DNA of 64,000 nucleotides from Acanthaster planci (Eukaryota; Echinodermata; Asteroidea; Valvatida; Acanthasteridae), in the NCBI RefSeq assembly GCF_001949145.1, contig NW_019091398.1, positions 1,580,751-1,644,750 on the forward strand, written 5' to 3'. The translations under genes and the position numbers were made by a program. The notes beneath the pieces were generated by a model. The model searched no databases. It was given only the letters and a program-made list of their open reading frames with translations, and was not told the origin of the DNA. Positions 36,301 through 45,070 of the stretch are shown here, piece after piece. How positions within the stretch are numbered: the first letter of the stretch is position 1; each line of letters opens with the position of its first letter.

Positions 36301-39300
36301 TGACCTGAATGATGGTGTCGGTGATTGGTCGACAGCCGGCTGTAAATTGTCATTTCAGACCGATGACAAAGTGTCCTGCCAGTGCAGTCACGCAACCAAC
36401 TTTGCTGTCCTACTCGTATGTACCGTACCTTATGTGAGCTTTCCCCTTAAATCATCACAGTGACTCGGAATAAAACCAAAGGTCTACCAGTATGACCACG
36501 GAACTCCCCGGAAAGTTGAAGCAGCAGGCATGCATGTTTTTGTTCTTTTTTGTTTGTATAATTAATTGTGTTGTTTTTTAAAAATGGAAGGTCTGTGCGA
36601 TTGTGAAGAATTCAAGGCTCCTCATCACAAATCACACCAACAGTGTCATTACGTAGGTTATTACCAGAATATGGTGTATTATTTACGACATAAATTTCTG
36701 GTTCGCAGTGGCGATGCAACTACAGAACAAGACGTACCACGCGACGCGTCGTGTGTGTACAAACATAGTGGCAGGATGGCGACGGTGCAGCGGGACGGCA
36801 CGGTGCAAGGGAGCCGTCGTGCCGTCCCGTCGTGTAGTTGCGTTGCCTTGGGAGAGGCTTCAGAGAGGCAAAAATGTATACGTGTGTCGTGAATAATACA
36901 CCATACCGGCAGGCGCCGTTGACATGAATGGAAAATGACACTCAACTGATATCTTTATCATAACTGTGAATGTGTTTCAAGGATGTAAAGGGCCAAGAAC
37001 CAAATGGAAAAGATCCTGCTACAAAAGCGCTCGATGTCATCAGTCAGGTTGGCTGTTCCTTGTCGATCATAGCTCTGTCTGTCACGCTGATTATATACCT
37101 AGCTAACAGGTAGGTCTAACAGCAATACATTTCGTCATAAAAGAAGTCAAAAAACCCAGACCTATGCAGCATTAGAAATCCTAAGTAATCTTCTCCTCAC
37201 ATGGAGAGCAGAGAATACTTAAGCACCATTAGTTACAGTGCTTGTGTGCGTAAAGAGTTTCGAAAGTGTATCAACTGTATCCCTGCAGTGTTATTTTGGA
37301 TCATTTCGTCAGTCGATCGAAACGTCTTTGTCCGTAACACTCTAACATGAGGCACAATTTCATTTTTGTTCATCAAATGGTTATGCTTCCATGGTATATA
37401 TACTCGGCGTTTCTGTGACCTCCGAGGCACCTTAGTAAGCTGTAGTTGTATCTATGACCCCCAAGGCACCTTAGTAAGCTGTAGTTGTATCTGTGACCTC
37501 CGAGGCACCTTAGTAAGCTGTAGTTGTATCTGTGACCCCCGAGGCACCTTAGTAAGCTGTAGTTGTATCTGTGACCTCCGAGGCACCTTAGTAAGCTGTA
37601 GTTGTATCTGTGACCTCCGAGGCACCTTTGTGCTGTAGTTGTATCTGTGACCTCCGAGGCACCTTAGTAAGCTGCAGTTGTATCTGTGACCCCCGAGGCA
37701 CCTTAGTAAGCTGTAGTTGTATCTTAATCAAACTGTAGAGTGTTCTGCAAGACCTGGGTATTTGTAATTGAGACATGACCATGGAACCCTGCTGAAACTG
37801 CACTCTCTGGTGGTTGCTGTTTTTGCAAAGACACTGTGGCAGATAAGTTTGCCGTTAGGACACCAAGGAAATTCACCCTAACGAGATCCCTCTTGAGTCT
37901 TGGGACAAGCCAATATCAAACTGTATATCCTTTTTAATACCTTATTGTTTTTCCTGCATCCCGTAGGAGGTTGCGAAGCGGCATATCTCGTCAGATTTTC
38001 ATCCACTTCTGCATCTCGCTATTGATGCTGTATATTGTGTTCCTGGCTGGTGTTGACAATGCACAGGTGAGTTATGTTAACTTGGCAGCCATTATGCATC
38101 AATAACGACAGGAGTTCTGATTTTTGTCCACTTTGAGTTTTGCTTACCGTGCATAGTGAGTAAATGACACTGGTATATACTGTATCGAAGTTAAGAGCAA
38201 TTACACGTACATGTAATACGGATTGGATAACAAAATACCATGACTGACTGCCTCCTGCACTTTGTTAATTAAAATAGGGCTCTGGAGGTGGTTGTGTGTT
38301 TGTGGCTGCTTTACTCCACTATTTGACTCTGTCCACTATGATGTGGATGGCTGTTGAAGCCAGAAACATGTACATCAGTACGGTGACGGTATTCCCAGAG
38401 AACAGGTCTCGGTACATGTTGAAGGTTTGCCTCGTTGCATGGGGTGAGTTTCTGTCCAAAATAAAATCCATTGACCCTTAACACTACGTATATAGCATTC
38501 TCACAAGGCTATGTAGAGTCCGATTTCTATACCCGTGGTAGAAAAAAGCGAGTGTTTAGAAAATGTTTTGGGAATAAGTTCAGAAAAGTAAAAAACCACG
38601 GTTAATAGTACAAGCAACACCAGCTCCAACATCACTATGAAATGGCAGACTCGATAGGAAATGGAAGAGGAAGATCAGCTTCCCATTCAAGCAACAGGCC
38701 TTGGTGTCTCCATCCTACTCTATGGGTGTGAGAGATGCACTTCAAACAGAGCTAGAAAGAATTCAGGACTTTGAAACCAAGTACATGAGAAGACTGCTTA
38801 GCATTTCCTACGAAGAACACAAAGCCAACGAACATGTTCTGAACACCGTCAAAGACCTGGTCACGGCCCCTGGTGACCCTGAGGCCCCACCCACGACTCT
38901 GAGAAGAGCCAAGGGTCTGAGCTGACCTGAGTGGGGAAAACTTTTTCCACCACTAAAAACTATTAGTTTATCTAGAACAGTTTTAAAGCCAAGTTTTTAA
39001 AAGCCAAAGATGTCCAATATTTCACTGTACTGCAATGTGATTGTTTTCAGTCTCTCCGTTGATTATCCTGACGATTACATTGGCAGCAGCAACAGATCAC
39101 TATCAGAACGAACATTAGTAAGTTGAGCTTTTAAGGTTTTGTCTGGGAGGGAGTGCGGTTCCACTGCTGGGAGGTCAAATCTCATCATGTGGCAAATCAC
39201 TTTATAGAAACGAACCAGTTGTGTTTTAAATAATAAATTTCTGCGTTTTTATTCTTTCATGAATTTGTCAGTTGTTTCCTGCGTCCTGGTCTGGTGTTGT

Positions 39301-40368
39301 ATCTCAGTCTTCTGGTCCCGATTGGTCTCATCCTCATCCATAACATCGTCACCTTCGTCTTGGTCATGCGTAGTCTCCTGGAAGTCAAAGAGGCATCTCG
39401 CTCCCAGCAGATCTCCAAACGCCTCCAAAATGCAGTGGGTATCTCCGCCCTTATGGGGTTGACCTGGTGTTTTGGATTCCTTGCCATTGAAGGAGCGACC
39501 TTTACCTTCCAGCTCATCTTCTGTCTGACCAACTCCTTACAGGTGAATTCTAGTAATAGGAAATGCAATTCATAGGTTTCGTGTACACTCGTTGAGCTTG
39601 TTTTTGTGCGATGTCGATTCCATTCAGTGCACCTTGGTTAGTGGGTAATGATTCTCAGCATGAGCACCAACATTTTTTCTAGTCAAAAATCACAGATTTT
39701 GGCTTGTGGAAACGAGCTATACACTCTAAGAATGACCCAGCATTGGGTCCCTTCGGCGTGACCCTTTTCTGGGAAAAAATGCGACCCCCCTTTCGAGTCA
39801 TATTTTACCCTTTAGGGGTCATATTTGACCCTTTCTGGGTCATAATTTGGACCGAATAAGACCCAATTCTGGGTCAATCTGACCCGGGAGTTTTTAGAGT
39901 GTAGCGTGTCACACAGCAACTACATGTAGATGTGCAGGGTGCAAGGTGCAGATCCAGTTGACTCTTACCTAGGCCTATTTAACTTGCGATTGAGCTCTAA
40001 TCACTTGTGATGACCGAATAACTTCTGATTACGTGATTAAAACTTTGTCTGTGTAACCCACTTAATGTGACTCGAAATAGAGGAATAAACGTCAATTTCA
40101 CCTGGAGATATTCGTTGTGTTTTAGGGTGTGATTGTGTTCGTGATGTTTTGTGTTCGACCGGAGGAAGTTCGTGCCGTGGTGGCGCCCTACTTCAGTCGT
40201 ATTTGCTGTGGCTACGACTGTCGCCTACCGAAGCTGCGCCCCACGCTGTCCAACGACCTTCAGCTGACATCTGAATCAGCACCTTACTCCCCAAGTAACA
40301 CACAAGCAACAAAATGTGAGTCCTTCACCGCGGAAATACAGGATTTGGGTCGATCGCCAGTCATCTGA
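27267..40368 (+). CDS. Adhesion GPCR (YWTD propeller-EGF-HYR-HRM-GAIN/GPS-7TM), gene A, complete
   Basis: Nineteen exons: 27267-27366, 30220-30447, 30870-31047, 31634-31761, 32138-32389, 32735-32854, 33219-33452, 33950-34063, 34257-34384, 34679-34822, 35006-35405, 35498-35688, 36239-36415, 36982-37109, 37967-38066, 38278-38443, 39051-39117, 39272-39542 and 40126-40368. They total 3369 nt, or 1122 residues. Every junction is AG/GT and every phase matches, with no internal stop. It is a class B2 (adhesion) receptor whose large extracellular part looks made for ligand or matrix binding. The ligand is unknown. Its tandem neighbour at 46999 has the same exon plan plus five extra HYR exons. The combination of an LRP/nidogen-like propeller with an adhesion GPCR core is not in the human set I know. 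No gene name is assigned. Confidence 0.9.
27367..30219 (+). other. Gene A intron 1 (2.9 kb)
   Basis: No gene A exon is missing from this interval, since exons 1 and 2 join in phase 1. The middle (28380-29110) is a decayed LINE. The rest shows nothing I can support. Confidence 0.6.
28380..29110 (+). mobile_element. Decayed LINE reverse transcriptase remnant
   Basis: Broken plus-strand frames recall non-LTR reverse transcriptase. They include a block ending LDFAKTFDN near 28530 (the usual motif is a D.xKAFD-type segment), [14 protein letters not shown] near 28865-28905, and [13 protein letters not shown] near 29012-29050. Stops and frameshifts separate them. The family is uncertain. Confidence 0.5.
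30220..32854 (+). CDS. Gene A exons 2-6: YWTD beta-propeller and EGF domain
   Basis: Exons 2-5 (residues about 34-295) carry five LDL-receptor class B motifs: VYWTDGR, IYWTDSG, LYWTDWG, LYWCDAR and VYWTDWA. They come with the usual DG.xR..L, P.GLA.D and I.R..DG patterns of LRP/nidogen propellers. Exon 6 (32735-32854) is one EGF-like domain with six cysteines (C-x5-C-x5-C-x8-C-x-C-x8-C). A propeller followed by EGF is the LRP-type module. Exon 5 ends GGLRIYK and leads straight into the EGF exon, as in gene B. Confidence 0.9.
33219..33452 (+). CDS. Gene A exon 7: single HYR (hyalin repeat) domain
   Basis: A 234-nt exon with phase 1 on both sides. It encodes [10 protein letters not shown], then [19 protein letters not shown] and [15 protein letters not shown], ending [12 protein letters not shown]. 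The Cys-Pro start, VSW..P core, G.H.V.Y and C.F.V.V end are the HYR pattern, an immunoglobulin-like fold. It is the counterpart of the sixth HYR exon of gene B (56697-56933). Intron 6 is only 364 bases and holds no sign of lost HYR exons. Confidence 0.88.
33950..34384 (+). CDS. Gene A exons 8-9: hormone-receptor-motif-like region
   Basis: Exon 8 (33950-34063) encodes [29 protein letters not shown]. Exon 9 (34257-34384) encodes [29 protein letters not shown]. The order C..T....L.W..T.AG..A...C, then R.C......W, resembles the HRM domain found before GAIN in adhesion and class B1 receptors. The fit is partial. Confidence 0.7.
34679..35688 (+). CDS. Gene A exons 10-12: GAIN domain
   Basis: Exons 34679-34822, 35006-35405 and 35498-35688 (residues about 495-739). 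Helical subdomain A includes [14 protein letters not shown] and [10 protein letters not shown]. Beta-rich subdomain B includes [14 protein letters not shown]-like and [14 protein letters not shown] segments leading to the GPS. Exon 11 is nearly identical in DNA to gene B exon 58823-59222 (see findings). Confidence 0.88.
36239..36415 (+). CDS. Gene A exon 13: GPS autoproteolysis motif and tethered agonist
   Basis: Residues about 740-798 contain [18 protein letters not shown] and [15 protein letters not shown]. The four Cys and the Trps are the standard GPS set. The expected cleavage is between A and T of H-A-T (about residues 790-792). The usual motif is H-L/M-T/S, so Ala is a variant at a tolerant position. 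The downstream TNFAVLLDV matches the typical tethered-agonist start. Intron 12 before it (35689-36238) holds nothing else I recognise. Confidence 0.92.
36670..36905. mobile_element. Foldback MITE, 236 bp (gene A intron 13)
   Basis: The left end TATGGTGTATTATTTACGACA and the inverted right end TATGGTGTATTATTCACGACA frame the element. GCGATGCAACTAC and GCAACGCAACTAC recur deeper in each arm. The centre has a further GC-rich hairpin (GGGACGGCACGGTGC / GCCGTCGTGCCGTCCC). It is non-coding. Confidence 0.75.
36982..40368 (+). CDS. Gene A exons 14-19: seven-transmembrane region and tail
   Basis: TM1 (36982-37109) is [22 protein letters not shown]2 (37967-38066) is [21 protein letters not shown]3 (38278-38443) has [27 protein letters not shown]4 is on 39051-39117. 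TM5-6 (39272-39542) has [24 protein letters not shown] and [17 protein letters not shown]7 (40126-40368) has [14 protein letters not shown]. These are adhesion-class signatures, including the TM3 Cys and second-loop Cys pair. The cytoplasmic tail is about 65 residues, Ser/Thr/Pro-rich, with a CCGYDC cluster. The stop TGA is at 40366-40368. Confidence 0.93.
37413..37724. repeat. Minisatellite, 39-bp unit, 8 copies (gene A intron 14)
   Basis: The unit contains CTGTGACCTCCGAGGCACCT then TAGTAAGCTGTAGTTGTAT. Copies are nearly perfect, with one shorter by 6 bases near 37627 and some CCC/CTC variation. Because 39 is a multiple of 3 the array reads as a periodic peptide, but it lies between TM1 and TM2 exons and is intronic. 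Confidence 0.93.
38610..38935 (+). mobile_element. RTE-like LINE remnant (gene A intron 16)
   Basis: Frames carry the C-terminal LINE pattern LLYGCE (interrupted), [20 protein letters not shown] then [18 protein letters not shown]. This is the region downstream of the reverse transcriptase in RTE-like elements. Frameshifts break it, and no 5' part is present. Confidence 0.65.
39722..39901. mobile_element. MITE, 180 bp, CACTCTAA ends, TA-flanked (gene A intron 18)
   Basis: It starts CACTCTAAG and ends TTAGAGTG, with TA on both sides as for Tc1/mariner-like insertions. The interior repeats GACCC/GGGTC words (GACCCAGCATTGGGTC near the left end, GACCCAATTCTGGGTC near the right). A fragment with the related end TTTTTACAGTG-TA occurs at about 15985-16023. 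Confidence 0.72.
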
Positions 40369-40622
40369 AATGATTCGTCCTCGGCCTAAAATTCGTCTGT
40401 GATTCCAGTCGAAGCCTCTTGCAAAATACAATCCTAAAGCACAAGTCTTAATTGGACAAGCCTTTCTTTAGGGATTTTCCCGTCTTGAAAAACCTTGCTT
40501 CATCCTTTTTTCACAAATGATGCACGAGTAGTTTAAGCAGAAAATTAGCTATTAGGCTACCTGGATTTATAACATAAGCGGAATGAAGGGAACATCTAAC
40601 TTCCTCAGGTGATAACACGTAG

Positions 40623-40707
40623 GTACGGAAGCCCGATCGTGCCAGGTTTCTAAAGTTCATATATTTCTTTTATTGCGAAATAACGCAATACTATTGCGAA
40701 ATAACGC
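40623..40707 (+). repeat. Left terminal inverted repeat of the HECT-bearing element
   Basis: About 85 bases, with two subterminal ATTGCGAAATAACGC units near 40672-40707. It pairs with 44966-45070. Confidence 0.75.
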
Positions 40708-41082
40708 CGATTAGCTTGTTGACTGTGTAGGTCTACATGGGTAAAATAAATGAATTTTATATTTTTTTCAAAACCTAAGCCGTGGTCATTTGAAACAGTG
40801 TTATGATATAAACTGGCCATGGTTACATGATCTAACTTCCATTGTCGAAATTATGAAATACATCCTGTCGTGTTTAAAACATTTAAGTAAACCCACAGTC
40901 ACCCTCATCAGGAAACCAACAAACCAACAATATGGCCCGCTGACATGCGGACTTTCACTACGTGACTTTCATGCCTATGAACCATGGGTTCAAAGCAAAA
41001 ACAAGTTATTTATCTGGCTGCAATTAGTCTCCTGGAATTGAAAACCCGGCACCCATGTGCATTGGAAGTCCAATATCAATAT

Positions 41083-41919
41083 TTAAATGATATCCATCAT
41101 TTGCACTTTGCTGTCCAGGACTTCATCAAAATGTTCTCTCAGCATCAGGTAACTGTCATAACTGGTTGGCAGTTCGAGCGTTGGTCTGCACGTGTGTGCA
41201 ATCGGTCGGCAAGAAAAGTCAGAGATCTGTTGAGTTAATATTAGCGATAACACTTTGCCAGTCATCGAGTCACTGCCTGTACAGAATCGCAAAAATACAC
41301 CCAGTGTGTCTAAGCTACAGTTCTTCTGGTACTGCCTCAAGACATCAACTGTACGTTTGTGTTCTTTTGTGAGTTGTTTTGGCACTTGGAACAGTTTGAG
41401 TACCTCTTTGTTGGAAACTGTCAGATCACCGAACAGTTCTGGTAAACCCCCTTCATTCAACAGAGGCCATAGGTACTGTTGCAGTAGAGAGCCACAGCAC
41501 TCACTAACAAAAGCCGTTTTGTGGTACACTTCATGCTGAGCTACCTCTCCCAAAACATCCGTTACTGTATCTTTTCTTGGCACCGCCCAGGCATTGTAGG
41601 TTGAAAGGACTTCTAGTAGGTCATCTACATCTACACCTTCAAAGTCATTTAAAGTACTTCCATAAATTTCCTTGTCCATTTCTGACAGAGTTGACAGAAC
41701 CTCGGCCAAAATGTCTTTGACTGAACGATCTAGCATGTAAATCCACTTATCAAGAAAGACTCGAAATAAGAGGATAGGGAAGTAATCTTCCTGTTTGTAT
41801 CCAACTATCACAATCTTTTCCACAGAATCCCATTCAGCTTTTTGCATGACGTGTGAGGTGATAGGAACATCTCTTACGAGCATCTCTAAACACACCTCAA
41901 GAGTCTTGTCCTTTCTCAT
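41083..41919 (-). CDS. HECT-like ubiquitin ligase, C-terminal region, transposon-borne
   Basis: A single open frame of 278 codons, far longer than chance in this sequence. The last 60 residues match the HECT C-lobe: FLRFCTGSDSM, then RPIAHTCRPTLELPTSYDSY and LMLREHFDEVL. The Cys of AHTC falls where the catalytic cysteine is expected. The earlier part (FPILLFRVFLDKWIY, VDDLLEVLSTYNAW) resembles the G2E3-like HECT proteins common in invertebrate and fish genomes. A TGA lies just upstream of ATG 41919, so this is either a short protein or the last exon of a longer one. The N-lobe region that binds the E2 enzyme is not visible here. It lies wholly within the 40623-45070 inverted-repeat element. 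Ligase activity is inferred only. Confidence 0.68.
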   Translation of the reverse strand: MRKDKTLEVCLEMLVRDVPITSHVMQKAEWDSVEKIVIVGYKQEDYFPILLFRVFLDKWIYMLDRSVKDILAEVLSTLSEMDKEIYGSTLNDFEGVDVDDLLEVLSTYNAWAVPRKDTVTDVLGEVAQHEVYHKTAFVSECCGSLLQQYLWPLLNEGGLPELFGDLTVSNKEVLKLFQVPKQLTKEHKRTVDVLRQYQKNCSLDTLGVFLRFCTGSDSMTGKVLSLILTQQISDFSCRPIAHTCRPTLELPTSYDSYLMLREHFDEVLDSKVQMMDII

Positions 41920-44293
41920 TTTTCATAGTGACTTTAAGTGTGTCAATTCGTTTTCTTTGAAATACAAAAGACCTTTATGGACCTGGCCTTTTACAAGGGG
42001 TACAGTGTTTGTAGTTTGCTGTCGCAGGAATTGTATCATTCATGACTCCTTCATCGGGGATTAGTGTGTGTATGTCCTGTGACTATTTCATCAGGCCAAG
42101 CTTGTTCTTGGAAATCCGTTTCATCACTACCAACATCATTCGCAATTTCCCCTGTCCCTGACGAATGGGACTAGGGAAGAGGATCTTTACCTGCCTCTTC
42201 AGAACTCTTACTTGTTGATGGACCTGCACAATCTGTGTCAAGTAAACGCTCGGTCACCATATAGACTCTTAGCATTGTCACTTTTCTTGACTTATACAGC
42301 TCATCAACACTCGTTTTCTATTTCCTTGAGAGTGAAATCAGCGAGGCTTGCACTGAATTCGGTTTCCTTTCCCATGGGAGAATTACCTGCGGGAAAAAAC
42401 AGTTTCTTTACTTCATTTAAAAGGAAGTTCTTGGTTGAATCTTTAGGTACACTCAAATTTCAGGTCCCCCCTCCATTCACTTTTCTCACTTGTTTACCAT
42501 CATGCAGCCACCCCAGTTCAATTTTTCGGCATTTCTTTTAGCATGTTTGTTACCTACCCTTACCATTTTCCCCTTTCTCCCTTTGTGCACCTCGACTTCA
42601 GGTTTGTCTTCAAAAGCTTCACTGTCCGTACAACTCATTTCGCCTTTCCTTGAAATTCCTAATTTTTCCTCATGCTTCTCATTAGTTTTTATTTCTTGTC
42701 TGACTGCGCTTGGGAAGCTCTTCTCTTTACTTCTTCTCCCACAAACAGCTGAATCTGTCTCCAATAGTAGGAATGAAGGTCTCCAAATCGGGCTCAGACA
42801 TTCGAGCAGTACAGTGACTGTCACGATAATCTGGAAAAAAGTTGAAATGCATCTAATATATAATTCATAAATACAAACTTTGGATACAATTTGAATCGTG
42901 GCGATCTCCTGTCGTATATTACTGTGACCTGCTCTTACAATGACCGGACAAAGTTGGCAATTTTGGGAATCAGTGGCTTGCTATGTGCATTTCTATAACT
43001 CGTGTTCCTCAAAACATCGACCAAACAAAACAGTTCTGCTGCATTGATTATATTCATATTTTGGAAGGTAGTACATTTGTATTTACTGATTTTGAAAATG
43101 TTAACACCTACACAATTTGGTTTGTCACTTCCCCAAAAGATTTCACATGGCTTTTGGGCAAAAACAAGTTCTGTAACTTCGTGTGGGATTTATACGAGCA
43201 GGTCTTAATAAATAAAGATGGAAGATCATGTATTATACTCACATGTAAAGCTTTAGCCCAGGATGACATCATAGTCCTTAGGGGTTTTTATAAGACACAA
43301 CAACACTCTGACTGACCATTAGAAATTATTATACATGTACATTAGTGCATGGAGTGAATGAGACAAAATCAATTCACTCCTTCCAAAATGTATCTCCCAT
43401 TGTACCTTTTGTTCATCCAGTTCCCTTATTGGCCTCTGGACATCCAATCTATTGCAGGAAACGTATCAGCTGCACAACCATTTCATGCTTGGGTGACCTG
43501 CATGCATGTGAGGAAACTAATTTGAGTTGGTTTTCCTTAGGATGTTTCACACATAAAAAAAACAAATAATTCGTGTAATTAGGGGGTGAACTGATCCACC
43601 TTGGCTCCATTAATAGCAACAGCATGCACAAATATACATTGCCAGTCAAGACCGTTCCTTTAAAAGATAACCCAGCTCTCCTCCCCACCCCATCCCCATT
43701 AATTTAATCCGCATGGCTTCATTTTAATTTCAAATATGATTTTTAAACAACCATTAAACAAATAATTTCTCATAGGCTTATGCAAACCATAAACAAAAGG
43801 CAACAAACCATTTTACTGACAAGTCTGCTTTTTCTGACTGAGCTGAATCACTCATTGTTCCGCTTTTGGTGAGCTAGCCAACAAAAGACCTGCAATAAAC
43901 ACAATGGAAAGAAATATATTTATATTAATGTATTTATCGAATCAAAACAGGCCTACGACACCATAAAAATATACAAAAATCATACTTCTAATTTTTACAG
44001 ATAATTTCTAATGGTTAAATTAAAAATGATAATTAATGGTTGTTTGTGGAAATGAATTGTTTGGGGGAGGTTGTCTCCTACAATTGCGAAAGAAGAAAGG
44101 TTTTGGCACTAACCACAAAATAAGAAGACTCGGTGATAAGAAATGTTTGAGCTGTCCAAATTGATTAAGACCTACAAATCCAACATCAAGCTCGGGTTTC
44201 GAATTAAGTGACAGTTGAAAACAGATTGGGCCAAGGTGACGTTATTTAAGAGCCAGGCTATCCGGCGGAGGTAGGGCATTACAGAAAACAAAC

Positions 44294-44869
44294 NNNNNNN
44301 NNNNNNNNNNNNNNNNNNNNNNNNNNNNNNNNNNNNNNNNNNNNNNNNNNNNNNNNNNNNNNNNNNNNNNNNNNNNNNNNNNNNNNNNNNNNNNNNNNNN
44401 NNNNNNNNNNNNNNNNNNNNNNNNNNNNNNNNNNNNNNNNNNNNNNNNNNNNNNNNNNNNNNNNNNNNNNNNNNNNNNNNNNNNNNNNNNNNNNNNNNNN
44501 NNNNNNNNNNNNNNNNNNNNNNNNNNNNNNNNNNNNNNNNNNNNNNNNNNNNNNNNNNNNNNNNNNNNNNNNNNNNNNNNNNNNNNNNNNNNNNNNNNNN
44601 NNNNNNNNNNNNNNNNNNNNNNNNNNNNNNNNNNNNNNNNNNNNNNNNNNNNNNNNNNNNNNNNNNNNNNNNNNNNNNNNNNNNNNNNNNNNNNNNNNNN
44701 NNNNNNNNNNNNNNNNNNNNNNNNNNNNNNNNNNNNNNNNNNNNNNNNNNNNNNNNNNNNNNNNNNNNNNNNNNNNNNNNNNNNNNNNNNNNNNNNNNNN
44801 NNNNNNNNNNNNNNNNNNNNNNNNNNNNNNNNNNNNNNNNNNNNNNNNNNNNNNNNNNNNNNNNNNNNN
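44294..44869. other. Assembly gap (576 N)
   Basis: Lies inside the 40623-45070 element, between its HECT-like ORF and its right terminal repeat, where upstream exons or a transposase could be. Confidence 0.99.
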
Positions 44870-44965
44870 GGGGTATTGAACGAAAAACAGAGGACATTTT
44901 ACGCGAGTGGAAGAAGCGCGCGTCAGGCTAACATTAGAGGGCGCTTTCTTCGTGTATGAGTTTTT

Positions 44966-45070
44966 GCATTATTTCGCAAAACTATTGCGTTATTTCACAA
45001 CATTATTGCGTCATTTCGCAATGAAAGAATACATGTACTTTAAAAACCTGGCACAATTGAGCTTCCGTAC
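44966..45070 (-). repeat. Right terminal inverted repeat of the HECT-bearing element
   Basis: About 105 bases, longer than the left end because it holds three rather than two ATTGCG...CGCAAT units, one of them mutated (TTTCACAAC). The outer end is GCTTCCGTAC. Confidence 0.75.

Larger units (their letters stand above)
40623..45070. mobile_element. 4.4 kb DNA transposon-like element carrying a HECT-like gene
   Basis: The left end from 40623 (GTACGGAAGCCCGATCGTGC then CAGGTTTCTAAAGTTCATAT) and the inverted right end ending at 45070 (GTACGGAAGCTCAATTGTGC then CAGGTTTTTAAAGTACATGT) are clearly homologous terminal inverted repeats. Just inside are repeated ATTGCGAAATAACGCAAT-type palindromes, two at the left and three at the right. 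The interior includes the HECT-like ORF 41919-41083 (minus), Lys/Ser-rich minus frames around 42.5-42.8 kb and a 576-base gap. No transposase core could be identified, and it may lie in the gap. No target-site duplication was confirmed. The element begins only 254 bases after the gene A stop. Confidence 0.72.

Noticed and set aside
36566-36892. 108-codon frame with a balanced composition near the GPS exon
   Set aside because: It runs through the foldback MITE at 36670-36905 and is in intron 13 of gene A.
39259-39568. Long frames in alternative readings across the TM5-6 exons of both GPCR genes
   Set aside because: They are shadows of the real 7TM coding frame. The same shadows appear at 61907-62302.
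42486-42824. 112-codon minus-strand frame and neighbouring frames inside the transposon
   Set aside because: Lys/Ser/Glu-rich with no clear domain. A possible exon encoding SEPDLETFIPTIGDRF near 42.8 kb hints at a SAM-like segment of the element's protein, but the splice structure could not be settled.
42983-43315. 110-codon plus-strand frame inside the transposon
   Set aside because: Opposite strand to the HECT-like gene, not similar to anything I recognise, and AT-rich. Not enough support.
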